This document shows, one piece after another, positions 24,224 to 33,618 of a DNA stretch of 64,000 nt. A program made the position numbers and the translations under genes. The notes beneath the pieces were generated by a model, which was not told where the DNA came from, ran no database searches, and saw only the letters and a list, made by a program, of their open reading frames with translations. This DNA is from Halalkalirubrum salinum (GTDB lineage: Archaea > Halobacteriota > Halobacteria > Halobacteriales > Haloferacaceae), in assembly GCF_005543295.1 (NCBI RefSeq), contig NZ_SRSG01000013.1:1-64000 (forward strand), written 5' to 3'. The stretch's first letter is position 1. Each line of letters starts with the position of its first letter.

Positions 24224-25260
24224 CTCGCGGGCTCCGATCGATCAAAACGATCTCCGCGCAAGCGACCCTCGCCATCGGTTATCTGGAGGAACGCCTCCGC
24301 GAGATCGGGCTCGGCGGCACTGATGGAGACAACGTGCCCGCCAGCGTCGAGCAGCCGCCCCAAGATTGGATGGAGTTCATCGCCGCTTCCCACTGCGACG
24401 GTGACCCGGACCTGTTCGTCGGTAGCTGGGGTGACGGTTGGGTTGTACTCGACCAACACACGGGTAAGACGATCGGCCGAGAGCCCGTCAATAACGAGCT
24501 CGTACTCTTGGGTTCGAAACAGTTCGAGAAGCCCCGAGACCGAGTCGTCAGCAATGATCGACCCCTCATCCATCACGAGCACGCGATCAGCCAAGTCGGC
24601 AATTACGTCCATGTCGTGACTCGAGAGGACGACCGTGAGCGACTCCTTGTCGACGAGCCGACGGAGCTCACGGCGGAGTCCGAGCGAACTCTCGACGTCA
24701 AGGCCGAGCGTCGGTTCGTCTAAGAAGACGATCGGAACATCCCGCGAGAGCGTGCATGCGAGCGAGACTTTCTGTTTCATGCCCTGAGAGAGGTCGTTGA
24801 CGGCGGTGTCTGCCTTTTCGAGAAGGTCAAATCGCTCGAGGAGTTCGTCGTGGCGATCGCGGGCGGCAGCCGGCTCTGTGCCCGCAAGACTCGAAAAGAA
24901 TTGGAGGTTCTCTCGCACCGTGAGTCGCCAGTACACGTTTCGTGCCCCCTCGAGCATCGCCCCAACAGATCGGTACGCCAGAGTTGGATGACGCCCAACG
25001 TCGACACCTGCAACTGTCGCACGCCCGCTCGTCGGCTCGATCAACCCGAGCAGGCACTTTATCAAGGTTGTCTTGCCCGCGCCGTTTGGTCCCAGTAGTC
25101 CGACAACAGTGCCCTGGTCAATCTCGACAGAGATGTCATCGACCGCCAACACCTCACCGTAGCGCTTCGTGAGCGAGTCGGCAGCGATCGCTGGACCTGT
25201 CTCACGGATTGAGCCGTTTTCGTGCGATCGGAGAGCACGGTCGCCTTGTGAAGAACCCAT
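24220..25260 (-). CDS. ABC exporter ATP-binding protein
   Basis: The ATPase drives the ABC-2 permease encoded directly downstream. It contains Walker A GPNGAGKTT, the Q-loop region VGAMLEGARNVYWRLTVREN, a variant signature LSQGMKQK, Walker B PIVFLDEP and the H-loop LSSHDMD. The LSQGM signature is the form common in DrrA/NatA-type exporters. Length 346 aa includes a C-terminal extension of about 90 residues after the nucleotide-binding domain, also usual for that group. An elaborate palindrome lies 20-75 bp before the start. Confidence 0.9.
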   Translation of the reverse strand: MGSSQGDRALRSHENGSIRETGPAIAADSLTKRYGEVLAVDDISVEIDQGTVVGLLGPNGAGKTTLIKCLLGLIEPTSGRATVAGVDVGRHPTLAYRSVGAMLEGARNVYWRLTVRENLQFFSSLAGTEPAAARDRHDELLERFDLLEKADTAVNDLSQGMKQKVSLACTLSRDVPIVFLDEPTLGLDVESSLGLRRELRRLVDKESLTVVLSSHDMDVIADLADRVLVMDEGSIIADDSVSGLLELFRTQEYELVIDGLSADRLTRVLVEYNPTVTPATDEQVRVTVAVGSGDELHPILGRLLDAGGHVVSISAAEPDLAEAFLQITDGEGRLRGDRFDRSEPAR

Positions 25261-25280
25261 TGACGCTCGTAGGCGATCCA

Positions 25281-25335
25281 GCGGCCTGAATGTTGGCCAG
25301 TTCTCGAGGCGAGAACTAGCAGTCTCTCAGGCCGC
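25281..25335. repeat. nested palindrome before the ABC exporter operon
   Basis: An outer inverted repeat GCGGCCTGA (25281-25289) and TCAGGCCGC (25327-25335) encloses an inner one, AGTTCTCG (25299-25306) and CGAGAACT (25310-25317). All arms are perfect. It lies between the CBS gene's 3' end and the exporter start, so it may be an operator, a 5' leader structure or a terminator of the upstream gene. Confidence 0.7.
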
Positions 25336-25475
25336 CCGCGTTGTTTAATCGGCTGGGACGACCGAAGAAGTCGGGAGCCCCTGCCTCGCGAAATACGTCA
25401 AAGTAGAATTGAAAAACGCTGAGAGTTCACACGCACCACAGGCGCTACACGTGGATCACTGATGTGACCGGAACA

Positions 25476-26258
25476 CTACTGTAACCGCTTTGTCCGCTCG
25501 ATAAGCGGATGTTTCGCGTAGTCGAGAATCTCAATGTCGTCGATTGAGGTCAGGTTTTCTTTGCGTGCGGTTTTCGCCATCCCGAGCTTGATCGGCTGTT
25601 TGGTCTTGATGATGTATGCATCCATTTCATCGATTCCAAGCTGGTCTGCCGCGAGTACGCGGTGATGGCCGTCAGCGAGGTACAATGTTCCGTCGTTGTC
25701 GATCACAACGAGCGGTTCGGCGAGCCCACGATCGAGTTCGTACTTTCGACCGTCAAGTTCGTCGGCGTATACCCGCCCTTGGGTCGGAACTAACGATGAG
25801 ATGTCTACTGTTCGACGTTCCTCGTCCAGTTCTACCTCATGGATCTGTTCGAGTGTTCGAACGAGTTTGCCGACTTTCCCGGGAGTCGCGCGCTCAATCT
25901 GGCTGCGGACGACATCTGTATTCGAAATGATGCCCACAAGATTACCCGCGTCATCGACAACTGGGAGTTTCCTAATGCCCGATCGGAGGATCACCCTGGC
26001 GGCATCGGTCACCTTCATGTCAGGATGAGCAACAATAAGATCCTCTGTCATTACGGTGAAGATCGGGGCATCGTCATCGGCCAACAACAGGTCGCGAGCG
26101 GTGACAAATCCCTCCACTTTGCGGCCCTCACACACCGGAAAGCCGTTATGGCCCTCGCTTTCGATGATCCGTCTGGCGACCGATCGCACCGAATCCATCG
26201 GAGACACCGTTGCGACATCCTTCGTCATATACTCGCCGACGGTCGGCTTGTCAGTCAT
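25476..26258 (-). CDS. CBS-domain protein fused to a ParB-like domain
   Basis: Residues about 8-120 hold a tandem CBS pair (VGEYMTKDVATVSPMDSV ... GFVTARDLLL, then MTEDLIVAHPDM ... LVGIISNTDVV), which usually senses adenine nucleotides. Residues about 150-260 contain a ParB/sulfiredoxin-like module with PLVVIDNDGTLYLADGHHRVLAADQLG. The ADGHHR motif corresponds to the GEHRxxA nucleotide-binding motif of the ParB N-terminal fold. Length 260 aa. The combination suggests an ATP- or CTP-responsive regulator, possibly DNA-related; the actual target is not evident. Confidence 0.85.
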   Translation of the reverse strand: MTDKPTVGEYMTKDVATVSPMDSVRSVARRIIESEGHNGFPVCEGRKVEGFVTARDLLLADDDAPIFTVMTEDLIVAHPDMKVTDAARVILRSGIRKLPVVDDAGNLVGIISNTDVVRSQIERATPGKVGKLVRTLEQIHEVELDEERRTVDISSLVPTQGRVYADELDGRKYELDRGLAEPLVVIDNDGTLYLADGHHRVLAADQLGIDEMDAYIIKTKQPIKLGMAKTARKENLTSIDDIEILDYAKHPLIERTKRLQ

Positions 26259-26696
26259 TGCACGCGCTACGATACGGCAGGAAAAAAAGCTGCCTGCTGT
26301 GGCGGTCTCAATCGTTGGAGTAGGGCACGGTTCCTATTTTCGGTAGCAATCAGCAGTATTTTGCTGTGAGTGGCTGGGCCTCACTACGTTGCTACTTTCT
26401 ATTTTCGTGCTTCTGGCGGGACGCACCGGGCGACCGGAGGGATATCCTTCAAATGACGTTCCCAGCACCAGCAACGTGCAGGACGCTTCATCGAAGCACG
26501 CACTCCAGCGGAACGGCTTGCTAGAGTGTGGAATGTCACAAAACCCTCCTGAACGTTCGTATAGACCGTGTTTGAGGGCCATGTGACTCTTGTACCTTCG
26601 CTACAGGTACTAGTAATAGTTTCGAGTATGAATCATACCATTAGATACTGTTTACTTCTACTTTTTGTAGCTGTTACGCAACCCCACCGATCGTTC
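26259..26696. other. 438-bp intergenic region without a clear gene
   Basis: It contains the upstream region of the CBS-ParB gene (a T-rich run about 26 bases before its start) and an AT-richer part from 26590 to 26690. Short hairpins such as GTACCT/AGGTAC near 26595 are present. Frames of 60-85 codons exist but lack family features, a promoter or the acidic composition of real genes here. I see no insertion-sequence ends. Confidence 0.55.
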
Positions 26697-28160
26697 TCAG
26701 TCTTCAGGGAACTCCACTGTCTGTCCTGCAGTATACGTCGGCGCGGTCGGCGCAGACCGAAGTGTCTCGAAAAATCGACCCGCGACGATGTCCCGAACGA
26801 TCGGATCGAGGTCGTCTGAGGAGTCCGGATCGATATCTTCGAGGATACCAAGCGAGAGCTGCCCGCCTGCCATGTCTGCGTGGCCACCTGCATCGCCGAT
26901 CTGATCGAACGCCTCTCGGAACGTCTCGCCGAGATCGATCATTCCGCCACGGGCCCGCCCCGACACGTACACTGTCCCGTCCATGTAGCCGTAGACAACT
27001 GTTGTGTCAACATCTTCCATGTTCAAAAGCAGGTCTGCAGCCTGTGAAAGGGTATCTCGATCGCGAAGCGAACCAACACCGGTTGCGAGCACGCCATCTT
27101 TGACTTCGCGGTTTCGGATCGCGCGCGCAGTCACTGACAGCACCTCCGCACTCAGACTCGGCGTCTCAACCTGATCAAGCACGTCGTGGTCCGTATACGG
27201 ACGGAGAAATGCTGCCGCCTCGAAGTCCGCAGTCGCAACCTCGCGAACGAAGTCATTGGTATCCGTTCGTATTCCGTACACGAGTGCGGTCGCAAGCTGC
27301 TCGGTCGGTTCGATCCCCAACCGCCGGTAGTACTCTGCAAGTATCGTGCTCGTTGAGCCGATAGCCGGGCGTATATCAACGAATCGACCCGATTGAGAAA
27401 GCGGAACACGCGGCGGATGGTGGTCGATGACGAACGAAACCGCCGTATCAATCGGCAAAAAGTCATTGATCCCGGCCCGCGCGTGATCCACGAGCGCGAT
27501 CGCCCCGAAATCCGCTGGATCAAACGTCGTTGGATCCACTCGAGTAATCGGCAATTCCAGGAGGTTCACGAGCGCGCGGTTTTCTTGATGAGAGATTTCC
27601 CCTCCGTAGTACGCGGTTGCTGGAACACCCACGTATTCGGCCAGATAAGCCAACGCCAGTGCGCTCGCGATCGCATCTGGGTCGGGATTGTCGTGGGCGA
27701 CGACCGCAAGCGGCCCATCAAGCTGACGGAGCCTCAAGAGTAACTCGACAACGGTCTGTCCACCAGGTCCTGCTGCGGCGTCGAGGATTCGCGTTGCAAT
27801 ATATGCGGACATATCCATTGTCTCGTCGGTGCATGAGTCGATCGCTTTCCGTTGATCGAGATCCATCTCGGGCGTGACAACACCAAAGACGAACGCCCCG
27901 TCAATCGTATCACAAACCGTATGGGCGATCTGAACCGCAAGATCGGGATCGGTATCACCGACAATGACAGAATCAATGTCTGAGGGATACAGCGTCGAAT
28001 CAGTTGGATCACCCTCAACTGCTGAGATTCCTGCGTCCCGGAGAGTGGTCACCCATCCCGTATTATTGGTTACTACGTACAACTCGCCGAGATCGTCTTC
28101 CATTGCCTCGACGAGTTCGGTCCCGACCGGACTCCGACCGAGTACCAACCGACGGTGCAT
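26697..28160 (-). CDS. DHH/DHHA1 phosphoesterase with N-terminal TrkA-N-like domain
   Basis: The catalytic DHH family motifs are seen in order: DNPDPDAIASALALAYL, LVDHARAG and FVIDHHPP, then a C-terminal DHHA1 segment with GGHADMAGGQLSLGI. In front of them, residues 1-110 read as a Rossmann-like RCK-N domain (MHRRLVLGRSPVGTELVEAM). DHH proteins of this type hydrolyse nano-RNAs, pAp or cyclic dinucleotides in bacteria; the archaeal substrate is uncertain. The start at 28160 (487 aa) is preferred to the longer frame. It precedes nuoN on the same strand but ends over 400 bp from the next gene. Confidence 0.85.
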   Translation of the reverse strand: MHRRLVLGRSPVGTELVEAMEDDLGELYVVTNNTGWVTTLRDAGISAVEGDPTDSTLYPSDIDSVIVGDTDPDLAVQIAHTVCDTIDGAFVFGVVTPEMDLDQRKAIDSCTDETMDMSAYIATRILDAAAGPGGQTVVELLLRLRQLDGPLAVVAHDNPDPDAIASALALAYLAEYVGVPATAYYGGEISHQENRALVNLLELPITRVDPTTFDPADFGAIALVDHARAGINDFLPIDTAVSFVIDHHPPRVPLSQSGRFVDIRPAIGSTSTILAEYYRRLGIEPTEQLATALVYGIRTDTNDFVREVATADFEAAAFLRPYTDHDVLDQVETPSLSAEVLSVTARAIRNREVKDGVLATGVGSLRDRDTLSQAADLLLNMEDVDTTVVYGYMDGTVYVSGRARGGMIDLGETFREAFDQIGDAGGHADMAGGQLSLGILEDIDPDSSDDLDPIVRDIVAGRFFETLRSAPTAPTYTAGQTVEFPED

Positions 28161-28229
28161 ACCGATAGCTGGAGACGAATTCGGAAAACGGTACCGAGTC
28201 ACCCACAAAAGACGAGATACTTCAGCGTT

Positions 28230-29777
28230 TCAGGCGAACAACGCGCTCGCTGCGGCCTCAGCCGTTTCGAGCGCGATCGGGAAGCCGGGCAACAACAGCA
28301 CGGTCGCGACCGCTGCAAAGATCACCGCGGCGTACAACCCGGTCGGCTTCGAGTCGATCACATCGAGATTCCCGTTGGGTTGCTCGATCCAGAGTGCCTT
28401 CACCACACGGCTGTAGTAGTACAGCGACAGTGCGCTCGTGATCGCGCCGACTGCAGCAAGCCACCAAAAGCCCGCTGACACCGCGCTGGCGAACAGCGCG
28501 TACTTCGAAAAGAAGCCCCCGAAGACGGGCAATCCAGCGAGACTGAACATGAACACCGCCATCGCGAGCGACGCGAACGGCGCCTTCGTCGACAGTCCAG
28601 CGTAATCCTCGAACGTCCGGCCGACGCCCCAGTACTCGACCATCGCGATGAACAGGAACGCCCCGGTGTTCATGAAGCCGTAGATCAACAGGTGCGCCAT
28701 CGCGGCACCCATCACGTCGCCGTTGTGTGGGCCGCCGGCGGTCAACGCGGCGAGTCCGATCAACGCATAGCCGGCATGGCCGATCGACGAGTACGCCAAC
28801 ATTCGTTTGACGTTCTCTTGGGTCGCCGCGGCGAAGTTTCCGAGTACCATCGTCACCACCGCGAGAACCGCGAACGCGAGCGCCCAGTCGATCGCCGGTG
28901 TGGCGTCCAAAAGCGGCATGAACGACGTGGAGAACACCCTGAAGGCGACGACAAAGCCGGCGGCCTTCGAGGCACTTGAGAGGAAGGCACTGATCGGTGC
29001 CGGTGCGCCCTCGTAGGCCTCTGGTGCCCAGAAGTGGAACGGCACCGAGGCTGTCTTGTAGGCAAAGCCGCCCGCGATCATCAACACGCCAATGCCGGCG
29101 ACTCCGGCAAAGCCTGCGACGCCGTCGTCGAATCCGGCCGCAACCTCACTCAAGAGGAGCGATCCGGTAACCGCGTACACGAGGCTGATCCCGAAGGCGA
29201 ACACTGCCGACGAGAGCGCCCCGATAAGGAAGTACTTGAGGCTCGATTCGACGCTGCCGCGGTTCTTTTTCAAGAACCCGACGAGCGCGTAGGATGGCAG
29301 CGAGGCCATCTCGAGGCTCACGAACACTGTCGCGAGCGAGTTCGACACCGCCATGAGCGCCATTCCCAGCGTCGCAAACATCAAAAGCGAATAGTACGAG
29401 GCAGCGTTTTCGTGGCCGGCCAGATAGTCGTGGCTCGCGACAACGACGAGCGCGGCGACGCTCGTGAAGATCGCTGTGAAGAACAGCGCCATCCCGTCAA
29501 CGACGATCGCCTCGCTGAACAGTGTGATCGAACCACCGACCTGACCGGTCCCCGAAACGAGGTACCAGACAGTCACCGCCAGCGCGGTGAGCGATCCAAG
29601 CGCAGAGACGATCGCAAACGTCGTGTTTCCGTTCCGCCCGGGCCAGATCGCGTCGATCGTCAACAGCAACAATCCGGTGAGAGCAAGGATCAACACCGGG
29701 GCGATCGCGGTCCACTCTGGAAGGACGATCTGCAGTGGCGCGGCCGCAACGGCGTTCGTAACCGATACGGCACTCAT
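28230..29777 (-). CDS. nuoN: NADH-quinone oxidoreductase-like subunit N
   Basis: This is one of three antiporter-like proton-pumping subunits of complex I. The 515-aa protein has about 14 hydrophobic segments. The core helix pair includes YALVGFLKKNRGSVESSLKYFLIGALSSA, with the buried Lys and Glu used for proton transfer, and FHFWAPEAYEGAPAPISAFLS. It is the last gene of the locus and shares one base with the nuoM stop/start junction. Confidence 0.95.
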   Translation of the reverse strand: MSAVSVTNAVAAAPLQIVLPEWTAIAPVLILALTGLLLLTIDAIWPGRNGNTTFAIVSALGSLTALAVTVWYLVSGTGQVGGSITLFSEAIVVDGMALFFTAIFTSVAALVVVASHDYLAGHENAASYYSLLMFATLGMALMAVSNSLATVFVSLEMASLPSYALVGFLKKNRGSVESSLKYFLIGALSSAVFAFGISLVYAVTGSLLLSEVAAGFDDGVAGFAGVAGIGVLMIAGGFAYKTASVPFHFWAPEAYEGAPAPISAFLSSASKAAGFVVAFRVFSTSFMPLLDATPAIDWALAFAVLAVVTMVLGNFAAATQENVKRMLAYSSIGHAGYALIGLAALTAGGPHNGDVMGAAMAHLLIYGFMNTGAFLFIAMVEYWGVGRTFEDYAGLSTKAPFASLAMAVFMFSLAGLPVFGGFFSKYALFASAVSAGFWWLAAVGAITSALSLYYYSRVVKALWIEQPNGNLDVIDSKPTGLYAAVIFAAVATVLLLPGFPIALETAEAAASALFA

Positions 29778-31309
29778 CAGAGCCCACCTCCGTTATCGAG
29801 GATTGGGCCAACCGCGTCGAATATCATCTCAAGGAACACCTCTGGAGCGACACCGAGTGCGATGATCGCGAGAAGCAGCACTGCCATTGGCGCAATCTCG
29901 TGCATTGGTGCCGGGGTAATCTCGTAGTCGGTTTCGAGTCGGAACGGTCCGAACAGTGTTCGCTGCATCGCAAGCAGCAGGTAGCCGGCGACGATCACGA
30001 TGCCGAACATCGCAAGCGCCGTGAAGATCGGCGCATACGGCAACAGCGTCGAGTCGAACGAGCCGGCGAAGATGAAGAACTCGCCGGCGAAGCCCGCCAT
30101 GAGCGGCAAGCCCATGTAGGCGAACGCGCCAGCGACGAGGATCCCCACCGCAACGGGCATCCGATCGGCCATCCCGGACATGTCCGAGACGATCCGCGTG
30201 TGCGTCGCGTTGTAGATCACGCCGACGGACATGAACATCAGTCCCGAGATGAGGCCGTGGGCGACCATCTGGAAGGTCGCCCCGCCGACACCAAACTCGG
30301 TGAACGCGATTAGTCCAAGGATGACGTATCCCATCGACGAGACCGACGAGTACGCGACGATGCGTTTGAGGTCCGTCTGTGCAAGCGCCAACATCGCCCC
30401 GTAAATGACCGAGACGACCGCAACGATCGCGATCGGAATCGCGAGCAAACTCGCCTGGTCTGGAAGCATTGTGAAGTTGAACCGCAACAGGGCGTAGGTC
30501 CCCATCTTCAACAGCACGCCCGCCAGCATGATCGACACTGGCGTCGGTGCTTCAACGTGGGCATCCGGCAGCCAGGTGTGAACCGGCACAACCGGGACCT
30601 TCACTGCGAAGCCGACGAACAGTGCGAGGAACGCGATCAGCTTGAGTGTCTCAGGCGCGAGGCCGAACCACGCACCAAGTTGGTCGTTCGCGAGCGCCTG
30701 GGTGATCTCGGGCAGCCCGAACGTCGAGGGGCCGAGCCCGAAGACCAGCGCCATGAAGCCAATGAACATCGCAAGCGACGCGATGTTCGTATACACGAAG
30801 AACTTGATCGCGGCGTATTTGCGGCGCGGTCCGCCCCAGACGCCGATGAGGAAGTACATCGGCACCAACACCGCCTCCCAGAAGATGAACCACAGGAAGA
30901 AATCGAGCGCGGTGAACACGCCCAGCAGGTTCGCTTCCATGAACAACATGAGCCCGTAGAACTGGCTCTGTCTGTCGTCGATCGGCGTCCACGCGCTGAC
31001 GATCGAAAGCGTCGCGAGGAACGTCGTCAGTACGACGAGCGGCAGACTAATTCCGTCGACGCCGACGAACCACTGTACCTGAATTCCAGCGATTTCTAGC
31101 CACGGAATCACCGTCTCGAAGGCGATTTCGCCGCCGGTCAGTGCGTTCCCACCGGATTCGAACGCCGACCACATGTAGAGACTGCCGGCGATCGGCACCA
31201 GACTGAGTGCGAACGCTGTTTTTCCAGCGTATTTGTTCGGAACGGCGAAGGTGAAAAGCGCCGCCGCGAACGTGAACGCAATGAGTGCTTCGATGATCAC
31301 AGGAACCAC
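29777..31309 (-). CDS. nuoM: NADH-quinone oxidoreductase-like subunit M
   Basis: The antiporter-like subunit M has 510 aa and about 14 hydrophobic helices. It shows FFLWFIFWEAVLVPMYFLIGVWGGPRRKYAAIKF, containing the essential Glu of TM5, and PVHTWLPDAHVEAPTPVSIMLAGVLLKMGTY, the TM7-8 broken helix with conserved Lys and His. It lies between nuoL (13-base overlap) and nuoN (1-base overlap), so the three subunits are tightly coupled. Confidence 0.97.
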   Translation of the reverse strand: MVPVIIEALIAFTFAAALFTFAVPNKYAGKTAFALSLVPIAGSLYMWSAFESGGNALTGGEIAFETVIPWLEIAGIQVQWFVGVDGISLPLVVLTTFLATLSIVSAWTPIDDRQSQFYGLMLFMEANLLGVFTALDFFLWFIFWEAVLVPMYFLIGVWGGPRRKYAAIKFFVYTNIASLAMFIGFMALVFGLGPSTFGLPEITQALANDQLGAWFGLAPETLKLIAFLALFVGFAVKVPVVPVHTWLPDAHVEAPTPVSIMLAGVLLKMGTYALLRFNFTMLPDQASLLAIPIAIVAVVSVIYGAMLALAQTDLKRIVAYSSVSSMGYVILGLIAFTEFGVGGATFQMVAHGLISGLMFMSVGVIYNATHTRIVSDMSGMADRMPVAVGILVAGAFAYMGLPLMAGFAGEFFIFAGSFDSTLLPYAPIFTALAMFGIVIVAGYLLLAMQRTLFGPFRLETDYEITPAPMHEIAPMAVLLLAIIALGVAPEVFLEMIFDAVGPILDNGGGL

Positions 31310-33312
31310 CCCCCGAGCAGCCCGAACGCGAGCAACAACGCGGTCAACCCAAGCGTTAGCAGTGCCGCGTAGTTGGTCACGACGCCGGTCTGGATCCGTC
31401 TGATCCGGCTGCCACTGAAGAGGCTCACCGAGGAGACGCCGTTGACGACGCCGTCAACCACACCCTGGTCGAACGTATCGGCGACCGAGGCGACAGCGCG
31501 GGTTCGGTTCGCGATCCATACCTGGAACTCGTCCTGATAGTAGTTGTTGTACAGCACGTCTTTAATCGCCCCGAGCTTGGCGGTGTGTTCGGTCGGTTCG
31601 GCGACGTTGTAGAGCTGTGTCGCCAACAGGAGACCCCCGAGTGCGAGGCCAAGCGAGACCGCCGCGCCGACCAGCACGGTCGTCGCCTCGCCACCGATGT
31701 AACCGCTTGAGTACGGCGACACCTCGGCGTAGTGGTGTGCAGTGAGTGGATCGAAGCTCTGGTCGAGCCACTGGTGCAGATAGTCGATTCCTTCGAGACC
31801 GAGGACCTTCTGGACCGGTACCATATTCACGAGTCCCGCGGTCACCGCGAGCACACCGAGCACCGTCAGGGGGAACTTGACGTTCCACCGAACGGGCTCT
31901 GGATCGCGCGCGGTGTCCGATCGCGGTTCACCGTGGAACGTAAGATACACCATCCGGAAGGTGTAAAACGCCGTCACTGGCACTGCGAGCAGTCCCATAG
32001 CGTACGCGCCAAGTAACAGCGGACTGCCGCCAAGACCGTGAATCAGCGCCTCGTAGAGCACCTCGTCTTTCGACCAAAAGCCCGAGAACGGGAAGATGCC
32101 CGCCAGCGCGAGTGAGCCAGCGAGGAATGTCCAGTAGGTTACCGGCATTTTGTCCTTGAGGCCACCCATGTCCCACATGTTCTCATTGTGGTGCATCGCA
32201 ATGATGACCGACCCCGCACCGAGGAACAAAAGCGCCTTGAAGAAGGCGTGGGTCATGAGGTGGAACGTCGCCGCGACGTACCCGCCCGCACCGAGCGCGA
32301 GCATCATGTAGCCGTACTGTGAGATCGTCGAGTATGCCAGCACTTGCTTGATTTCGCGTTTGACGACACCCATTGTTGCCGCGAACAGTGCGGTGAAGCC
32401 GCCGATAAACGCGATGATCGCGAGCGCGGTCGGCGACACCGCATAGAAGCCGTACATCCGCGCGACGAGGTAGACGCCAGCAGCGACCATCGTCGCAGCG
32501 TGGATGAGTGCCGAGACCGGTGTCGGGCCTTCCATCGCGTCAGGCAGCCACGTGTGCAGTGGGAACTGCGCGGACTTACCGACCACGCCGCCGAGCATCA
32601 ACAGGCCAACGATCGTGAACCACGTCGTCGGATCGAAGCCGAAGGTGTTCACCGTCACATCACCCGCGACTGCCTCCTCAGCGAGGACTGGGAACGACTC
32701 TGCGCCGGCGAAGGCGGCTGTGCCGAACGTCGCAAAGACGGCAACGACGCCAATGAGGAAGAAGTAGTCACCAAAACGGGTGACGAGGAACGCCTTCTTC
32801 GCCGCCGATGGCGGGCCATCTTCGCGGAACGAAAAGCCGATCAGGAGATACGAACACAGCCCAACCAGTTCGAAGAACATGAACGCCATGAGCAGGTTGT
32901 CCGCAACAACGAATCCAAGCATCGACGCCGTGAACAGCCCAAGCCCGGCGTAGTACCGCGGCAGGCCCGTTTCGCCCTCGTCGTTCATGTAGCCGAGACT
33001 GAAGACGTGGACGAGCGTCGCGATCAGCGTCACGATGACGAGCATCATCGCCGACAGCGGATCGATTAACACGCCGAAGGTCAGCTCCCACGGCTGCTCA
33101 CCGAAGCCACTCGCCCACGTGTAGATTGTCTCCTGATACGCGCCCTGTGATCGAACCGTCAGGAACGCCCAGATCGACAACAAGAGCGATCCCGCAGTCG
33201 CCGCAATGCCGGCCAGCGCGCCGCCCTTCGGGAGGTATTTTCCCGCAAAGAGCGCGATCAAAAACGACAGGAACGGGAGCAACACGATCGCCGGAACGTA
33301 CTCAAATGCCAT
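31297..33312 (-). CDS. nuoL: NADH-quinone oxidoreductase-like subunit L
   Basis: NuoL is the distal proton-pump subunit with the long lateral helix that clamps the membrane arm. At 671 aa it is complete, with FVGLCSYLLIGF-like ELVGLCSYLLIGFSFRED, KSAQFPLHTWLPDAMEGPTPVSALIHAATMVAAGVYL and the C-terminal amphipathic region from about residue 520. The start codon at 33312 follows the nuoK stop with 3 bases between. Numbering of helices was not attempted. Confidence 0.97.
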   Translation of the reverse strand: MAFEYVPAIVLLPFLSFLIALFAGKYLPKGGALAGIAATAGSLLLSIWAFLTVRSQGAYQETIYTWASGFGEQPWELTFGVLIDPLSAMMLVIVTLIATLVHVFSLGYMNDEGETGLPRYYAGLGLFTASMLGFVVADNLLMAFMFFELVGLCSYLLIGFSFREDGPPSAAKKAFLVTRFGDYFFLIGVVAVFATFGTAAFAGAESFPVLAEEAVAGDVTVNTFGFDPTTWFTIVGLLMLGGVVGKSAQFPLHTWLPDAMEGPTPVSALIHAATMVAAGVYLVARMYGFYAVSPTALAIIAFIGGFTALFAATMGVVKREIKQVLAYSTISQYGYMMLALGAGGYVAATFHLMTHAFFKALLFLGAGSVIIAMHHNENMWDMGGLKDKMPVTYWTFLAGSLALAGIFPFSGFWSKDEVLYEALIHGLGGSPLLLGAYAMGLLAVPVTAFYTFRMVYLTFHGEPRSDTARDPEPVRWNVKFPLTVLGVLAVTAGLVNMVPVQKVLGLEGIDYLHQWLDQSFDPLTAHHYAEVSPYSSGYIGGEATTVLVGAAVSLGLALGGLLLATQLYNVAEPTEHTAKLGAIKDVLYNNYYQDEFQVWIANRTRAVASVADTFDQGVVDGVVNGVSSVSLFSGSRIRRIQTGVVTNYAALLTLGLTALLLAFGLLGGWFL

Positions 33313-33315
33313 CTG

Positions 33316-33618
33316 TTACCACCTCATTGTCGCTGCGTCTGTCACGGAGACGCTACCGAAGTTGCGGTACAGTACGAGGATGATCCCGATCCCGATCGCG
33401 ACCTCGGCGGCCGCGAGCGCAATCACGAACAGCGCGAATGTTTGACCCGTCAGGTTCCCCCAGAACAGCGAGAACGCGACGAAGTTGATGTTTGCCGCAT
33501 TGAGCATCAGCTCGACGGACATCAAAAAGTACAGCGCGTTGTCTCGTGTGAGGACCCCGAAGAGCCCGATACAGAAGACCGCCGCAGACAGGAGCAAATA
33601 GTACTGTGCTGGAACCAT
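33316..33618 (-). CDS. nuoK: NADH-quinone oxidoreductase-like subunit K
   Basis: The 100-aa protein has three hydrophobic helices with the buried Glu in MSVELMLNAANINFVAF and the second in LAAAEVAIGIGIIL, both needed for proton transfer in complex I. Length and sequence are typical. The start overlaps the nuoJ2 stop by a shared TGATG-type junction. Confidence 0.96.
   Translation of the reverse strand: MVPAQYYLLLSAAVFCIGLFGVLTRDNALYFLMSVELMLNAANINFVAFSLFWGNLTGQTFALFVIALAAAEVAIGIGIILVLYRNFGSVSVTDAATMRW

Noticed and set aside
26259-26696. Possible decayed insertion sequence in the 438-bp spacer
   Set aside because: No terminal inverted repeats, target duplication or transposase motif could be found. 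It is listed only as intergenic.
29034-29927. 297-codon plus-strand frame opposite nuoM/nuoN
   Set aside because: No domain can be recognised and it spans an operon junction; it is a shadow of the complex I genes.
28230-33312. Long plus-strand frames across nuoN, nuoM and nuoL encoding Arg/Glu-rich proteins
   Set aside because: They are antisense shadows of hydrophobic genes; their low-complexity charge patterns arise from the codon structure of the opposite strand.
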